Part shown: positions 11,481 to 22,630 of the stretch, one piece after another
Layout of the letters: each line of letters opens with the position of its first letter
Numbering within the stretch: position 1 is the first letter of the stretch
Assembly (NCBI RefSeq): GCF_009727055.1
Contig: NC_052357.1
Location: forward strand, 82,048,054 to 82,112,053
Length of the DNA: 64,000 bases
Reading direction: 5' to 3'
DNA from: Benincasa hispida
Taxonomy: Eukaryota; Streptophyta; Magnoliopsida; Cucurbitales; Cucurbitaceae
Translations under genes and position numbers: made by a program
The notes under the pieces: generated by a model
What the model saw: only the letters and a program-made list of their open reading frames with translations
Databases searched by the model: none
What the model was told of the DNA's origin: nothing

Positions 11481-11771
11481 CCTCAGCAACAAATTTGAGC
11501 AGAAGCTGAAAAAACTGGAACAACAGCTCGACCTCCTTCATTTGTTTCTTGAATTACATCTTAATTTCAACTCTAATGACTCCAAATAAATTACAGACTC
11601 TTGCTAACACATAAAAGTTCTTCAAAAAAGAGCCAATTACAAATTTAATTGAGAAATTAAAGAGAATTAAGATGCCAAAACTCAGAAAATCATACCAGTG
11701 CATCAATTTCATATATCTCATGAAAAACACCCACCACACCAAAATTAAACCGAATTGAATGCTTAAAAGAT

Positions 11772-11783
11772 GCTTTGATACCA
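11772..11783 (-). promoter_or_regulatory. primer binding site (initiator tRNA-Met type), copia 1
   Basis: The minus strand reads TGGTATCAAAGC two bases inside the 5' LTR. It differs by one base from TGGTATCAGAGC, the usual initiator tRNA-Met primer site of plant copia elements, and it fixes the LTR edge at 11786. Confidence 0.82.
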
Positions 11784-11785
11784 AT

Positions 11786-13552
11786 TGAAAGAGTTAAATA
11801 ATATGCAGTAGAAGTATCAAGGATCCATAAGCATTCAAATTCACTAATTTTGGTAGAAACTAAAATATGCTTTTCTAAAAAGAGCGTTTTAAGATCATAC
11901 CTTTGAAGAACTCTCCAAGAACTTGATTGTACATCAATAGTCTTCACAAAATATCACCATGAACCACCTCAAGGTCTTCCCCACTATCCTCTTGAAGCTT
12001 TAGACAGAGTTGTGGGACTCAAGAACAATTTGCATAGATATAGAATAGTGAAGAACACACAGCAGCCCAAAAAGAAGAACTCTTTCTTCTCTCAGAGATT
12101 TTTTCTCAAAATTTATGCATTAGTTCTTCTTAAATGACTCCAAACTTCTTTATTTATTGCAGATGAACATGCAAACAAGTGAATTGCATGACTTGCAGCT
12201 CATGCTTGGAGTATTAATGGAGAGAAGAAGATGGGGTTTGTGTGAGCATAATGAAGATGATAATGGAAATACAACATTTTCCATTTTTGTATGGCATGCA
12301 AAAACCATTTTTCATTTTTCTTTTAAAATCACAAAATGATTTCAAAACCATTTTGATTGATGAAATTGAAAAATGATTTTCAAAAATTAATTTAATATCT
12401 AATATTAAATTAATTTTTGTACAATAATCATCTTCATATATTTAAATCATATTTAAATATATATTCTCATGTTCCGTTTAATTTGAATGTTTCAAATTAA
12501 TTTCTCAAGCTACTCTAAAGCTTATCCATTTACGAGCTAGTAGGGGGACCACACGGACCTACAGATCATGGGCTCCAACGAGTCGAGATTTATCGATTAA
12601 ACTCATTAGTTCGATCTAACCCCCATTCGTTAACTAATGGGACACTCCACTATAGCCCATAGTTGAACTCCTCTCACTGTAGATATATTATGTCCACTTA
12701 GTAACCATAATCAGTAAGTCGATCCTTCACAGGTTGTTCGTAATCATAGCTAGGTCAAAAATACCGTTTTATCCCTGTGAATACATCTTGTTCCTTAAGT
12801 TCCTACTGATCCTCTAATGAATAATTCTGATTCATAATCTCTATGAATCAAATCCTTTCTCTATCATGAGAAGGTGGGGCCCCGATTGTTTAAGACTTGG
12901 AATTAGTACTTAAGAGAACAACTTACCTGCTAACTCTAAATAGGGTAGGAGTGAATTCCATCTTGCAAGGCTATGTCCCCAGTTATTCATCACGTCTTAT
13001 CCCCAAAATGGTAAGCTTATTGAGCAGTGTTATTGGACTACTCTCACTGTTTGCAGATCAAAGGATAATCTCGAACAAACAGGAATTCATAGCTAGTTCA
13101 AGATTAAGATTGAGTTAACATATGTTATATGATAAATAAAATAGTCAGTTTTAACAGTAAACGGTCGTTATAAAGAAAAAGGACTATTTCAGTGGTCCTG
13201 TCTATATGTAAAATCATTGCATAGGATGCCCCCACTCACATGTCTCAACATGAACGATTTTTGGATCACATCGTTTGTAACACCTTACAACTTCTTGTAA
13301 CAACTATAGAGTGGGCCGCGTCCAATAGTGTTACTAAGATGAGATACCCAATTTCATCCATATACTTATTAGACCATTTAAGCTATATACTGCAACTTGA
13401 TCCTGTTTATATCACTACATAAAGTTACAACATTCAGACTACATGCAAGGATGCATTTATTGGATTTTCATAATAAGATGCAAAATCAACAAGTCATTAT
13501 TATTGATAAAATAGAATGTTTAACATGAACTGCGAGTTCTAGGACATTCCCA
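11786..13552 (-). repeat. 5' LTR of copia 1
   Basis: The plus strand starts TGAAAGAG and ends ATTCCCAACA (minus-strand start TGTTGGGAATGTCC). The body is clearly related to the solo LTRs at 4556-6402 and 29535-31572, for example the segments around 'cttatccatttacgagctag' at 12517 and 5369. No genes inside. Confidence 0.83.
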
Positions 13553-14767
13553 ACAGATCCCACATTATTCATGTTATTGTGAATGATGGACTGAAAGATA
13601 TGCATGGTCCTATTACCAGTGTTCGTAATGCTATGAGATATGTTCGATCATCACCGAGGAGAATAGAAAATTTTAAATCTTGTGTGAAACAAGAAAAAAT
13701 TTGGTGTAAGGCTCTTGTTTGTTTAGATGTGGCAACTAGGTGGAATTCTACTTATTTAATTCTTGAACATGCAATTAAGTTTGAAAGAGCTTTTAGAACT
13801 TTAGAGGAGGAGAAAGAGGGCTCAGATATTGTTGATTACTTCGAGGAAGATGACCGTGGAAATAAAAGATTGGGGCCCCCAAGTACATCTGATAGGTTGA
13901 CTATAGGTGTGTTTATTAAGTTTTTAAAAAGGTTTTATGAAACCACCACAACGATAAGTAGATCTTCATATGTGACTTCTAATGTTGGTTGTAAGGAAAT
14001 TAATAAAATTCAGTTTTCTTTAAACAAATGGAGCAACAATACCAATTCTATTCTAAGTATGATGGCTATGAATATGAAGACAAAGTTTGATAAGTATTGG
14101 GGTTCGCTTGAAAAAATGAATAAATTGATGTTTGTGGCTATGGTGATTGATCCTCGGTACAAGTTAAAATACTTGAATTATTGTCTTTCCAATGTTTATG
14201 ACAGTGATGTGGTTAAGGATATGGTTGAGAGTGTGAAATTATATTTATATCGTCTATATGACTTTTACAAATCACATAACACTTCGCCTCAAGGTAGTCA
14301 TAGTACTAATGATTCTCAACAATCAAAGACTGTCACTATAAATGAAGATGATCATGGGGTGGACGAAAAAATAGATGATCCGTGGATAACTTTTAAGAGA
14401 TTGAGAAAAGAAGAAAGTTCATTGGAGGTGGAGAATGATTTTACTTCTTATTTGTCTGACAAGGTTATAGAAGATAAAGATGATTTTGAGATATTGTACT
14501 GGTGGAAAATGAATGGTTACAAATATCCCATTTTATCAAAAAATTGTTCGAGGTGTTTTGGCAGTTACAATATCTATAGTCACTTCTGAATCTTCGTTTA
14601 GTACTGGAGGGAGGATTCTTGTTTCCTTTCGAAGTTCTTTGACTCCAAAAACAGTGGAGGCCTTGATATGTACACAAAATTGGATTCGCAGCGGCTCAAT
14701 GTTACTAGATCTCCATCCACAACTTGAAGAGTTAGAGGCTTGTGAAAATATTGAGTCAGGTAATTAA
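13553..14767 (+). pseudogene. hAT transposase (Ac/RICESLEEPER-like), N-terminus missing, one frameshift
   Basis: Reading is open from the LTR junction (HIIHVIVNDGLKD) through DVATRWNSTYLIL, the catalytic-domain signature of plant hAT transposases, to the dimerisation region (YWWKMNGYKYPIL). An A6 run at 14538-14543 shifts the frame. The next frame carries SESSFSTGGRIL, RSSLTPKTVEALICTQNW and a stop at 14765-14767. The BED zinc finger is absent because 13552 truncates the gene. A GT (14761) and a later TTTTGTAG (14863-14870) could mark a terminal intron instead of the stop. Such proteins cut and paste hAT elements, and some have been domesticated. This one is broken. Confidence 0.87.
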
Positions 14768-15500
14768 ATGAATTTTTTATTGTACATATCTAACTTGTTT
14801 ATTATACATATCTAACATGTATTATGCTCAAGTAATTAATATATTTAATTTTGCATGATTTGTTTTGTAGAGAGCCCATCATCCTCTGTTGTTTTGAAAT
14901 AAGGAATTGGATTTGGAGCATAATGATGATTTTAATGGTAAGTTTTACTACCATAAGATCAAATATTATTATTACTTATAAATGATCCTCTTGGTTTAAT
15001 GTATTTGTAATTTTCCAGGCATTGAGAAGTGAAAAGGCCAAAGATGAAGAAGAAAACTCACTCAAGTCATTCATCATGCCTCATGGTACTTTTGAATGAT
15101 TATTATTGAACTTGAAATTTTATGTAATAGGCCAATAGTTATTATTAAACTTGGACTTTTTGTTTCTATTTTGAATGATTTTGAATGTAAACTTTGAATA
15201 TTTTGAGTAGAGACTTTGAACTTGAATATTTGGATTGAATTATTTGAGTAAGTTTCTTTTGAAGTTTATATTGAATTTATGGTGGTTGTATTTTAATGTA
15301 AATGCTAAAATTTCGCATAGATTACATATTTTTTTATTATTAATTTTTACTAATTGATGTAATATATTTAGAATTAGTTCACTTTTGTAAATACGAAGGT
15401 TTATTGACTCGCAAAAATCAAATTGTTCAATAGAAAAGGAAGTAATGAAAAAAATAGTCAAAATTCAAAATAATTAAAAAAAAAAAAAAAAAAGAACAGA
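14768..15500 (+). other. non-coding 3' part of the hAT element
   Basis: AT-rich sequence with TTGAA-type repeats around 15085-15240 and an A-run at 15476-15494. No ORF of note. Confidence 0.55.
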
Positions 15501-15648
15501 TGACCCAACCTGAAAATTTTGGGTTCGATTGGGTTGGGTTGACCCTCAAAAAATGAACCGATAGAATTCATTATTAGCCAACCCAAATTTTTGGGTTGGT
15601 CCACAAAATTCTTCCAACCCGGCCCAACCCGGCCCATGTACACCCCTA
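15501..15648 (-). repeat. hAT right terminal and subterminal repeats
   Basis: Repeated AACCCAA/TTGGGTT words in both orientations, including the pair around 15580-15600, end in CGGCCCATGTACACCCCTA. Subterminal repeats of this kind are the usual transposase binding area of hAT elements. Confidence 0.75.
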
Positions 15649-16740
15649 GTCCCTCGTTCTCCTAAGATACTTGAGAATGGTTTTAACGATAGTCTAGTGA
15701 TCTAATCCTGGATTAGTTGATACCTATTGACTATCCCCGTTGCATAGTAGATGCTAGGTCTAGTATATAACATCGCATATATCAAGCTGCCAACAACCGA
15801 TGCATAGGGGATCCGTCTCATTTCCTCAACTTCTTGAGGTGTCTTATGATATTTTTCCTTAAAAAAATTACTTCGTGCCTGAAAGGTAGTAAGCCTCTCT
15901 TAGAGTTTTGCATCGAAAATACTTGAAATTATTTTGCCAATATATGATACTTGAGACAAAACTAGCAATTTGTTCTTACAATCTCTAAAGATTTGCCTAG
16001 AACAAATTGCGCCTCTCTCAAATCTTTCATTTGGAATTAAGCCGTCAGCACTGTTTTATGTCAATCAGTAGTCCTACATCATTTCCAATGAGTAAGATAT
16101 CATCTATATATAACACTAAGAAAGCTACTGAACTGTTGATGATTTTCTTGTAAACATAAGGTTCATCAACGTTTTGAGAAAATAAAACATAGACCTGATT
16201 GCATAATCAAATCTTATGTTCCAAGATCGAGAAGCTTGTTTTAGTCCATAAATGGACCATTAAGCTTGCAAACCTTTTTCCCTTGATCTTGGGTTATGAA
16301 TCCCTCTGGCCACTGTATATAAATGGTCTCATCAAGTTTGTCATTCAAAAATCAATCTTAACGTCTATTTGTCAGATCTTATAATTATAATATGCAGCAA
16401 TAGACAGGAGTATCCGGATAGACTTTATCATAGCAACAGGTAAGAAAGTCTCCTCATAATCAACTTTCTCAACCTGGGTACAAACCTTTGCCCCTAGTCT
16501 AGCCTTGAAGGTTTTCACTTTACCATCTGTACCCTTTTTTCTCTTATAGATCCATTTGCAACTTATAGGTTTTACCCCATCAGGTTGATCTACTAGATCC
16601 CATACTGAATTGAAGTACATATACTCCATTTCGAGTTTCATAGCTTTGATCTATTCATCTTTGTCAACATCCTCCATCGCTTTCTTATATGACAATGGAT
16701 CCTCGACTTCACCATCAAATTTGACGGTTAGGGTTTCTGT
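15649..16740 (-). pseudogene. copia RT (copia 3)
   Basis: 16372-16641 encodes the RT N-terminus ([53 protein letters not shown]). Around 16085-16145 the minus strand reads AFLVLYIDDILLIGNDVG, so the catalytic YIDD box is retained. 15649-15990 covers the RT/RNase H connection in broken frames. RNase H is lost where the hAT end begins. Confidence 0.82.
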
Positions 16741-17500
16741 TAAACCCATATAATGAACAGGTGGATTCGAAACCCTCCAACTACGTTGAGGTTCCCTCAA
16801 CGTTTGAGGTGGATGTGACATTCTAGATGAATTGACATCTACAACTCTGGTAAATGTACTTGGCTTTTCAATAACTCTTGTTGAAGGTTCAGTAGTTTCG
16901 CTGAAAAGATCATTAAATACTATTTTAATGTGTGGTTTTTGCTCCCTTATGTAGTCCTCTTCTAAGAATGTAACATTCATTGATGCAAACACTTTATAAT
17001 CTTTTGGATCGTAAAAGTAACCACCTATCGTTCCTTTGAGGTAGCCTATAAATAGGCATAACTTTGAACGATGTTCCAATTTCTTAGGATTAGCCTCAAG
17101 CACATGTGTGGGCAACTTCAGATTTTAAAATGACGTAAACTACCTTTACGACCATTCCATAATTCCAAAGGTGTTATAGAAACACTCTTGGATGGAACAC
17201 GGTTCAAAATATAAGTTGCGGTCTGTACTGCATCTCCCCAAAATGAGTCAGGTAAGGAAGCGTAACTCATCATGGACCGAGCCATGTCTAACAAGGTTTG
17301 ATTTCTCATTTCTTCTACACCATTTTGCTAAAGTGTACCGGGTGCTGAAGTTGGGATACAATTCCATGTTCCATCAAATAGTCTTGGAATTTTAAATCCA
17401 TATACTTTCCACCTCGATCAAATCGAAGTGTTTTTATTGTTTTACTTAGTGCATTTTCAACTTCAGCCTTGTACTCTTTGAACTTTTCAAAAGCTTCAGA
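16740..17500 (-). pseudogene. copia integrase, C-terminal two thirds (copia 3)
   Basis: 17315-17500 carries KTLRFDRGGKYMDLKFQDYL, keeping the second catalytic Asp. 17118-17309 carries LLDMARSMMSYASLPDSFWG and ILNRVPSKSV. 16651-17115 is the C-terminal tail (PKKLEHRSKLCLFIGY, DPKDYKVFAS). A frameshift at about 17312 removes the Glu motif from frame. The N-terminal finger and first Asp lie beyond the breakpoint at 17500. Confidence 0.83.
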
Positions 17501-17798
17501 CTTTACAACAATTGTAACATCTACAAAGTGGGCCATACTCGTATTGTCACCAGGATAGGTATCCAGCCTTATCCATCTATTAAAGACCATTTAGATTATC
17601 ACTTAAACATGATCCACCCATATGTCTTTACATACATGTGTAAGCTATAAGACAACCTTGGATGTTAGTTTATTGGTTTGTGGTTAATGCAACTCAAATT
17701 GAGATAAAACATCCTATATTTTATTAAATAAATAAGATGTTTGTATAATACAATTACAACTATAGAACCCTACTAGATTTAAGGCACCAACCCCAACA
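17501..17798 (-). repeat. 3' LTR fragment of copia 2
   Basis: The minus strand starts TGTTGGGGTTGGTGCC at 17798, directly after the polypurine tract. It matches the outer end of the 5' LTR (27370-27664) but stops at 17501. Confidence 0.82.
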
Positions 17799-17799
17799 A

Positions 17800-17911
17800 T
17801 CTTCTACTTGACCTAAAGCTAGTGGCGTGTACAATATATAAGTTAAACTAATACACAAAGTACACAAACAATAAACTAGGGCATAACATGCCCAATACAA
17901 ATCTTCCACTT
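17800..17911 (-). promoter_or_regulatory. two polypurine tracts of copia 2
   Basis: The minus strand shows AAGTAGAAGA at 17809-17800, next to the LTR, and AAGTGGAAGA at 17911-17902, about 100 bases upstream. Copia J has the same pair (46537-46547 and 46635-46644). The LTR-proximal copy should be the plus-strand primer; the role of the second is unknown. Confidence 0.65.
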
Positions 17912-17929
17912 GCCCTAGTCTAAATGTGT

Positions 17930-18425
17930 CATATCCCATAGACCCATACTTTGCAGATGACCCTCAAACACCTTAGTCGTGAGGGCCATTGTAAATGGAT
18001 CAGCAACGTTGTGCTCCGAAGCTATCTGTGTGACGATCATGTCCCCCCGATGCATAATCTCTTGGATGAGATGATACTTTCGCTCTATGCGCTTCCCGTG
18101 TGTTTATGACTCCTAGGCTCTCAGGAATTAGCCACAATATCACTATTATCACAATAAAGTGTGATGGGTTTTGACATGTCTGGAACGACTTCAAGGCCAG
18201 TCAAGAATTTCTTGAGCCAAACAGCTTCCTTAGCAGCTTCACAAGCCACTACATACTCAACCTCCATGGTGGAGTCAGCAATGCAGCCTTGCTTGGTGCT
18301 CCTTCAGACTACTGCCCATCCGTTGAGGGTGAACACTGATCTTGATGTGGATTTCCTAAAATCCTTATCAGTTTGAAAATCAGAGTCCGTTATCCTATAA
18401 GGATCAGATCCTTAGAACCATACAC
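17930..18425 (-). pseudogene. copia RNase H (copia 2)
   Basis: The minus strand can be read in shifting frames as the end of pol: the segment with TMEVEYVVACEAAKEAVWL (about 18270-18215), a LYCDNS-like site near 18150, RSHKHGKRIE, and HNVADPF near 17970. The DSTMEAEY-type and DNS motifs are the RNase H acidic sites in this family. Several frameshifts. Confidence 0.8.
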
Positions 18426-19600
18426 GAGCATGTAATCTCTCATTCTCCTTAGATACTTGAGGATATTCTTAATGGCAGTCCAGGGATCATATCCTAGATT
18501 AGATTGATATCTACTGACTATCCCCATTGCATAGTAGATGTTAGGTTTAATACATAATATCGCATACATCAGGCTGCCAACAACTGATGCATAGGGGATC
18601 CATCTTATTTCCTCAAACTCTTGAGGTGTTTTAGAAAACTATTTCTTAAACAATATAACTTCATGCCTGAAAGGTAGTAAGCCTTACTTGGAGTTCTGAA
18701 TCGAATACTTGACAAATATTTTGTCGATATACGATGCTTGAGACAAAGCTAGCATTTTGTTCTTTCGATCTCTAAAGATCTGAATTCCCAAAACAAACTT
18801 AGCCTCTCCCAAATCTTTCATTTGGAATTGGGTTGCTAGTCAGTTCTTAACTTATGTCAGCAAACCTATATCATTCCCAATGAGTAGGATATCGGCTACT
18901 TATAACACTAGGAAAGCTACTGAACTGTTGATGATTCTCTTGTATACACAAGGCTTATTAACATTCTGATCAATGTCATAAGATTTGATCGCAGTGTCAA
19001 ATTTTATGTTTCAAGATCGAGAAGCCTACTTCAGTCCATAAATGAACCAATTAAGCCTGCAAACCTTTTGCTCTAGGCCTTAGATTATAAATCCTTTGGG
19101 TTGCTCCATATAAATGGTCTTCTCAAGATTGCCATTCAAAAAGTTAGTCTTGACATCCATTTGCCAAATCTCATAGTCATTATATAAAGCAATGGACAGA
19201 AGGATCGAATATACTTTAACATGGCAACAGGTAAGAAAGTCTCCTCATAGTCGACTCCCTCGACTTGGGTATAACCCTTTGCTACTAGTCTAGTCTTAAA
19301 GGTTTGCACCTTCCCATCAGCACCCCATTTTCTCTTGTAGATCCATTTGTAACCTATAGGTTTAACCCCATCAGGTTGATCTATAAGATCCCAAACTGAA
19401 TTAAAGTACATCGACTCCATTTCGAGATCCATAGCTTTTATCTTTGTCAACATCCTCCATTGCCTTTTTGTAAGACAATGGATCCTCAACATCTCTGTCA
19501 GCTACCATAGTTAGGATTTCCTTTAAAACCATATAATGGACAGGCGGATTTGCAACCCTCCCATTACATCAAGGCTTCCTCAACACTTGAGGTGGATTTG
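18426..19600 (-). pseudogene. copia RT (copia 2), catalytic box lost
   Basis: 19136-19492 encodes the N-terminal half ([53 protein letters not shown]). Near 18895-18915 the place of the YVDD box reads stop-V-A-D, so one catalytic Asp is replaced and the Tyr codon is a stop. The rest, to 18426, is readable in pieces. Order and similarity to copia 1 and J are clear. Confidence 0.85.
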
Positions 19601-20400
19601 ACCTACTAGATGATCCAACTTCAACAACTCTTGTTGAGGTTTCAGGTTCTTCAACAACTCTTACTATGAGGTTTATGCTCCTTTATATGGTATTCTTCTA
19701 GAAAAGTAGTGTTTTTCGATACAAACACCTTATTTTCCTTAGGGTCAAAGAAGTAACCACCTCTCGTTTCTTTGGGGTTGCCTAAAAATAAGCAAACTTT
19801 TGAACGAGGTTCCAGTTTCTTAGGATTTGTCTCAAGCACATGTGTTGGGCAATCTCAGATTCTGAAATGATGTAAACTAGTTTTACGACCATTCCATAAC
19901 TCCAAGGGTGTTTTAGTAATACTCTTGGATAGAACACAATTCAAAATATATGTTGCAGCCTATACTGCAAAACCCCAAAATGAATCAGGTAAGGAAGCAT
20001 TACTCATCATGGACCAAACCATGTCCAATAGGGTTCGATTTCTCCTTTTTGATACACCGTTCTGCAGAAGTGTATCATGTGCTAAGAGTTGGGATATAAT
20101 TCCATGCTCTATCAAATAGTTCTGGAATGTAAGATCCAAAAACTCTCCACCTCAATCAGATCAAAATGTCTTAATTATTCTATTTAGTGCATTTTCAACT
20201 TCGGCCTTATCTTGAATAATCATCAGTAAAGGTGATGAAATATTAAAACCCTCATCTTGATTTTATATTCATTGGACCACAGAGGTTTAGATGTACTAGC
20301 TCTAAGGGTTTTTTGGCCCTGTGACCTTTTCCAATAAAAGATCTTTTAGTCATTTTGCCTTCAAGGAATGACTTACACACCAGTAAAGAATTTTCTTCTA
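19601..20400 (-). pseudogene. copia integrase (copia 2)
   Basis: 19651-19839 is the C-terminal part (PKKLEPRSKVCLFLGNPKE, FLEEYHIKEHKP). 19860-20110 reads, out of frame, through the region after the Glu motif. Around 20200 the central core appears shortened relative to copia 1, removing part of the segment between the first and second Asp. Not functional. Confidence 0.75.
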
Positions 20401-21178
20401 ACTGCCTTAGAAGTCCATTCTTCACCAACATCTCAATCCTATGGAGATTGATGGGTCCTAATCTCAGGTGCCAAAGTTTGGCATTTCTTTAGGAGAAATT
20501 CTAAGTCTTTTATTTTGAGTTACTGCATTTTAAACATTTCAATGTCATAAGGGCTTTAGTTGCTAACGTTCTTAGCACATAAAGATTATTTTCCAACTTT
20601 GCAGAACAAATATTAACACCATTCTTTGAAATAAAAATTTTATTTACATAGAAGTTAATACAATATGAATGTTCTAATAAACACTTTACATAATTTAAGT
20701 TCCTCTTCAAACCAAGAACTATATATACATTTTCTAGTAAAATATATTTATTCTATAAAGTCAATTAGAGACCTCCCACTACCATAGCTGAGATGACGTG
20801 CCCAGTTCCAACCCACATCATCATCTCCTCAGCTTCTAGTTGCCGCCACTAATTAATTCCCTGAAATGAAGAACAAATGTGGTTAGTGGCGCCTGAATCA
20901 ATTATCCAGGTCGAATCATCATTCTCTACTAAACAGGTTTCTAAAACAAGCAAATCATATTTACCTTGTTTGACCTTCTTTTTTTCCGCCAAGTATTTGG
21001 GATAGTTCCTCTTCCAATGTCCCTCTTGGTTGTGATGGAAACAGATTCCTTTTGCAACCTTGGCTTTCTTGCCCTTTTGGGCAACAACTGGTAGGCTAGC
21101 TTTCCCCTTTCCACCTTTCTTTTTCTTCCACTTTTTGGTGCTGGAAGAAGAAGACAGAGACTTTGTCCCAGAGGTCAA
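20401..21178 (-). pseudogene. copia zinc knuckle, protease and GAG-pre-integrase (copia 2)
   Basis: 20849-21178 is one frame: a Ser/Lys-rich linker, then a knuckle CFHHNQEGHWKRNY in which two of the expected Cys are replaced by His and Tyr, then STWIIDSGATNHIC, the protease active-site loop. 20510-20710 carries the linker before integrase (SAKLENNLYVL). Protein would mature Gag-Pol; the mutated knuckle could not bind zinc normally. Confidence 0.85.
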
Positions 21179-21851
21179 ACCTCTGTGGAACTTCTTAGAG
21201 GATGAAGCAACATTTGCTTCACCTTCTATTCCTTGGTTTTCATCGAGGACTGTAAGGTTTGTAGCTCGTTGAGCAAGGTGGTCAAGTTGTAGTCAATTTT
21301 GTTCATAACAGCATTGCTAAGGAAATGTAGGAAACTTTCAGGTAAATATTCCAAAATGAAGCCAACTTGACTAGTTTCATCGATGACAGACCCATTCATC
21401 TTTGCCACGTTGAAGTGGACCATCATGTTGAGAACAGGTTCTCGAACAAATTCCTCTTCTTCCATACGGGCATTGAAGATGTGTTTGAGAGCATCGTGCC
21501 TGAGCTGTGCGGATGGTTGTCCAAACATTCCACTCAGGGACTCCATAATCTCACAGGCCTTGAGTATGGGCTCATGCTTCTTAGCCAAGGCTTGGAAAGA
21601 CTTGACAAGATATACACTTAGGCCTTCTCATTTGTCTGTGTTCATCACTCTTATGCTTCTCGAATATTTTGAGCAGCATTTAGAGTTGGAATGGAAGGAA
21701 AATCCTCCATTAGGACAAAATGGAGGTCATCAATGATTAAGATTGTGTTGATCGTATAAAAGGTTTCCGTTGCAGCGCCAAGATGTGTAATTTCATTCGT
21801 GAATTTTTCAGCGGCGAGTAAGTTAAGCGTTGCGAAAGTCATTATGAACAA
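21179..21851 (-). pseudogene. copia gag (copia 2)
   Basis: The start is probably at 21842 (MTFATLNLLAAEKF) or nine bases upstream. 21651-21851 carries the N-terminal part (FYTINTILIIDDLHFVLME). 21226-21588 carries the capsid helices (EIMESLSGMFGQP, QVGFILEYLPESF, LTTLLNELQTLQS). A frameshift separates the two near 21600-21650. Confidence 0.83.
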
Positions 21852-22239
21852 GTTTGTTAAACCATATTAGTCTATTTGCATTAAACCACTTAAAACAAAA
21901 CAATTTTAATAAAATAATCTAGTGTACTCTAAGTGACATCTATTTTACAATGATGTTTTAGTGAGGTAGAACAAAAGCCACCATAGAGTGATCAGGTGCC
22001 CTTCATTGGAATGAGACAATTTGAACCAATAAACAGAACAACTCCTTGTTACTGTAACTATCAGTCACCATTGTTCGGTCTAGAAATTGTTAAACTCGCT
22101 TAACATTTTTTGTAAGTGTAACCCCTCATTTTAGATTCTAGAGTTCCGTCCTAATGAGCCAACCGTAGGGAAAAACCGATTGGGGCATGAAACTAAAGTA
22201 ATCCTATCCATTTTCTGGAGTTTGAATAAAGCGTTATGC

Positions 22240-22440
22240 AACATTGCCATCCGTAGGGGGACACTCAAGGTGCCACGAGGCCATGCATAAAACTTTACAT
22301 CAAACTAATGAGAGAAACTGAGGGATGTGTTGTCAAAGGTCTCATTCCCACTTATTATAAACACTTTCTCCATTCACCTTGATATTGATCTATACAAATG
22401 CCATCCGTAGGGGGACACTCAAGGTGCCTCGAGGCCAAGT
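22240..22440 (-). repeat. duplicated GC-rich leader module (copia 2)
   Basis: CCATCCGTAGGGGGACACTC followed by AAGGTGCC(A/T)CGAGGCC occurs at about 22241-22285 and again at 22401-22435. The J leader has the reverse-complementary module, also twice (40288-40330, 40449-40490). Role unknown. Confidence 0.7.
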
Positions 22441-22630
22441 ATAGATCTCACGATGTGAACTTTTAGAGAGAAATGCGTTGAAGAGGAAAAATGAAGTATC
22501 ATATACCCCCATGTTTCTCCCACTGAGTGTTTTACTTATGGTTAATTAACTTAGGAAAAATCGACTACTGATTTTAACTAAAGTGAAATGTTTAATTTAC
22601 CTAAAAACAAACATTGTTTTTGGATAGAAA

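Larger units (their letters stand above)
9164..11771 (-). other. copia 1 untranslated leader
   Basis: About 2.6 kb without a coherent ORF lie between the primer site and gag. In element order it holds a CGATCG palindrome array (11480-10720), an AACCG/GGTTCAA tract (10715-10575), an AT-rich ATGCAT tract (10500-10140), a conserved CTTAAGTTGACGG block (10137-10068), and a region matching the GC-rich modules of other copies (about 9880-9540). The same order recurs in copia 2 and J, so this is leader and not random flank. Many short ATG frames would block simple scanning to gag. Confidence 0.75.
4538..13552 (-). mobile_element. Ty1/copia element 'copia 1', 3' truncated, with 5' LTR
   Basis: On the minus strand: 5' LTR (13552-11786), primer site, a 2.6-kb leader, gag, protease, GAG-pre-integrase, integrase, then the RT N-terminal part. 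The order PR-IN-RT is diagnostic of copia. The RT ends after a copy of the EIWQM region at about 4537, where gypsy sequence begins, so half the RT, RNase H and the 3' LTR are missing. A solo LTR (4556-6402) interrupts the RT. The 5' LTR edge at 13552 cuts into a hAT transposase. Confidence 0.85.
13553..15648 (+). mobile_element. hAT-family DNA transposon, 5' truncated
   Basis: It contains the C-terminal two thirds of an Ac/RICESLEEPER-like transposase, a 3' non-coding part and a right end reading (inverted) TAGGGGTGTACATGGGCC, a typical hAT terminal repeat. Subterminal AACCC/GGGTT repeats fill 15505-15630. The left end is cut by the 5' LTR of copia 1. At the right, copia 3 RT sequence starts at once, so the element had inserted there. 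The 8 bases after the end are gtccctcg, but their partner is lost. Confidence 0.85.
15649..17500 (-). mobile_element. 'copia 3' fragment (integrase to RT)
   Basis: A minus-strand copia pol piece is bounded on the left by the hAT end (15648) and on the right by a switch to the copia 2 3' LTR at about 17501. RNase H, LTRs, gag and the first part of integrase are missing. It is parallel to, but clearly diverged from, copia 2 just to the right, so it is a separate insertion. Confidence 0.8.
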
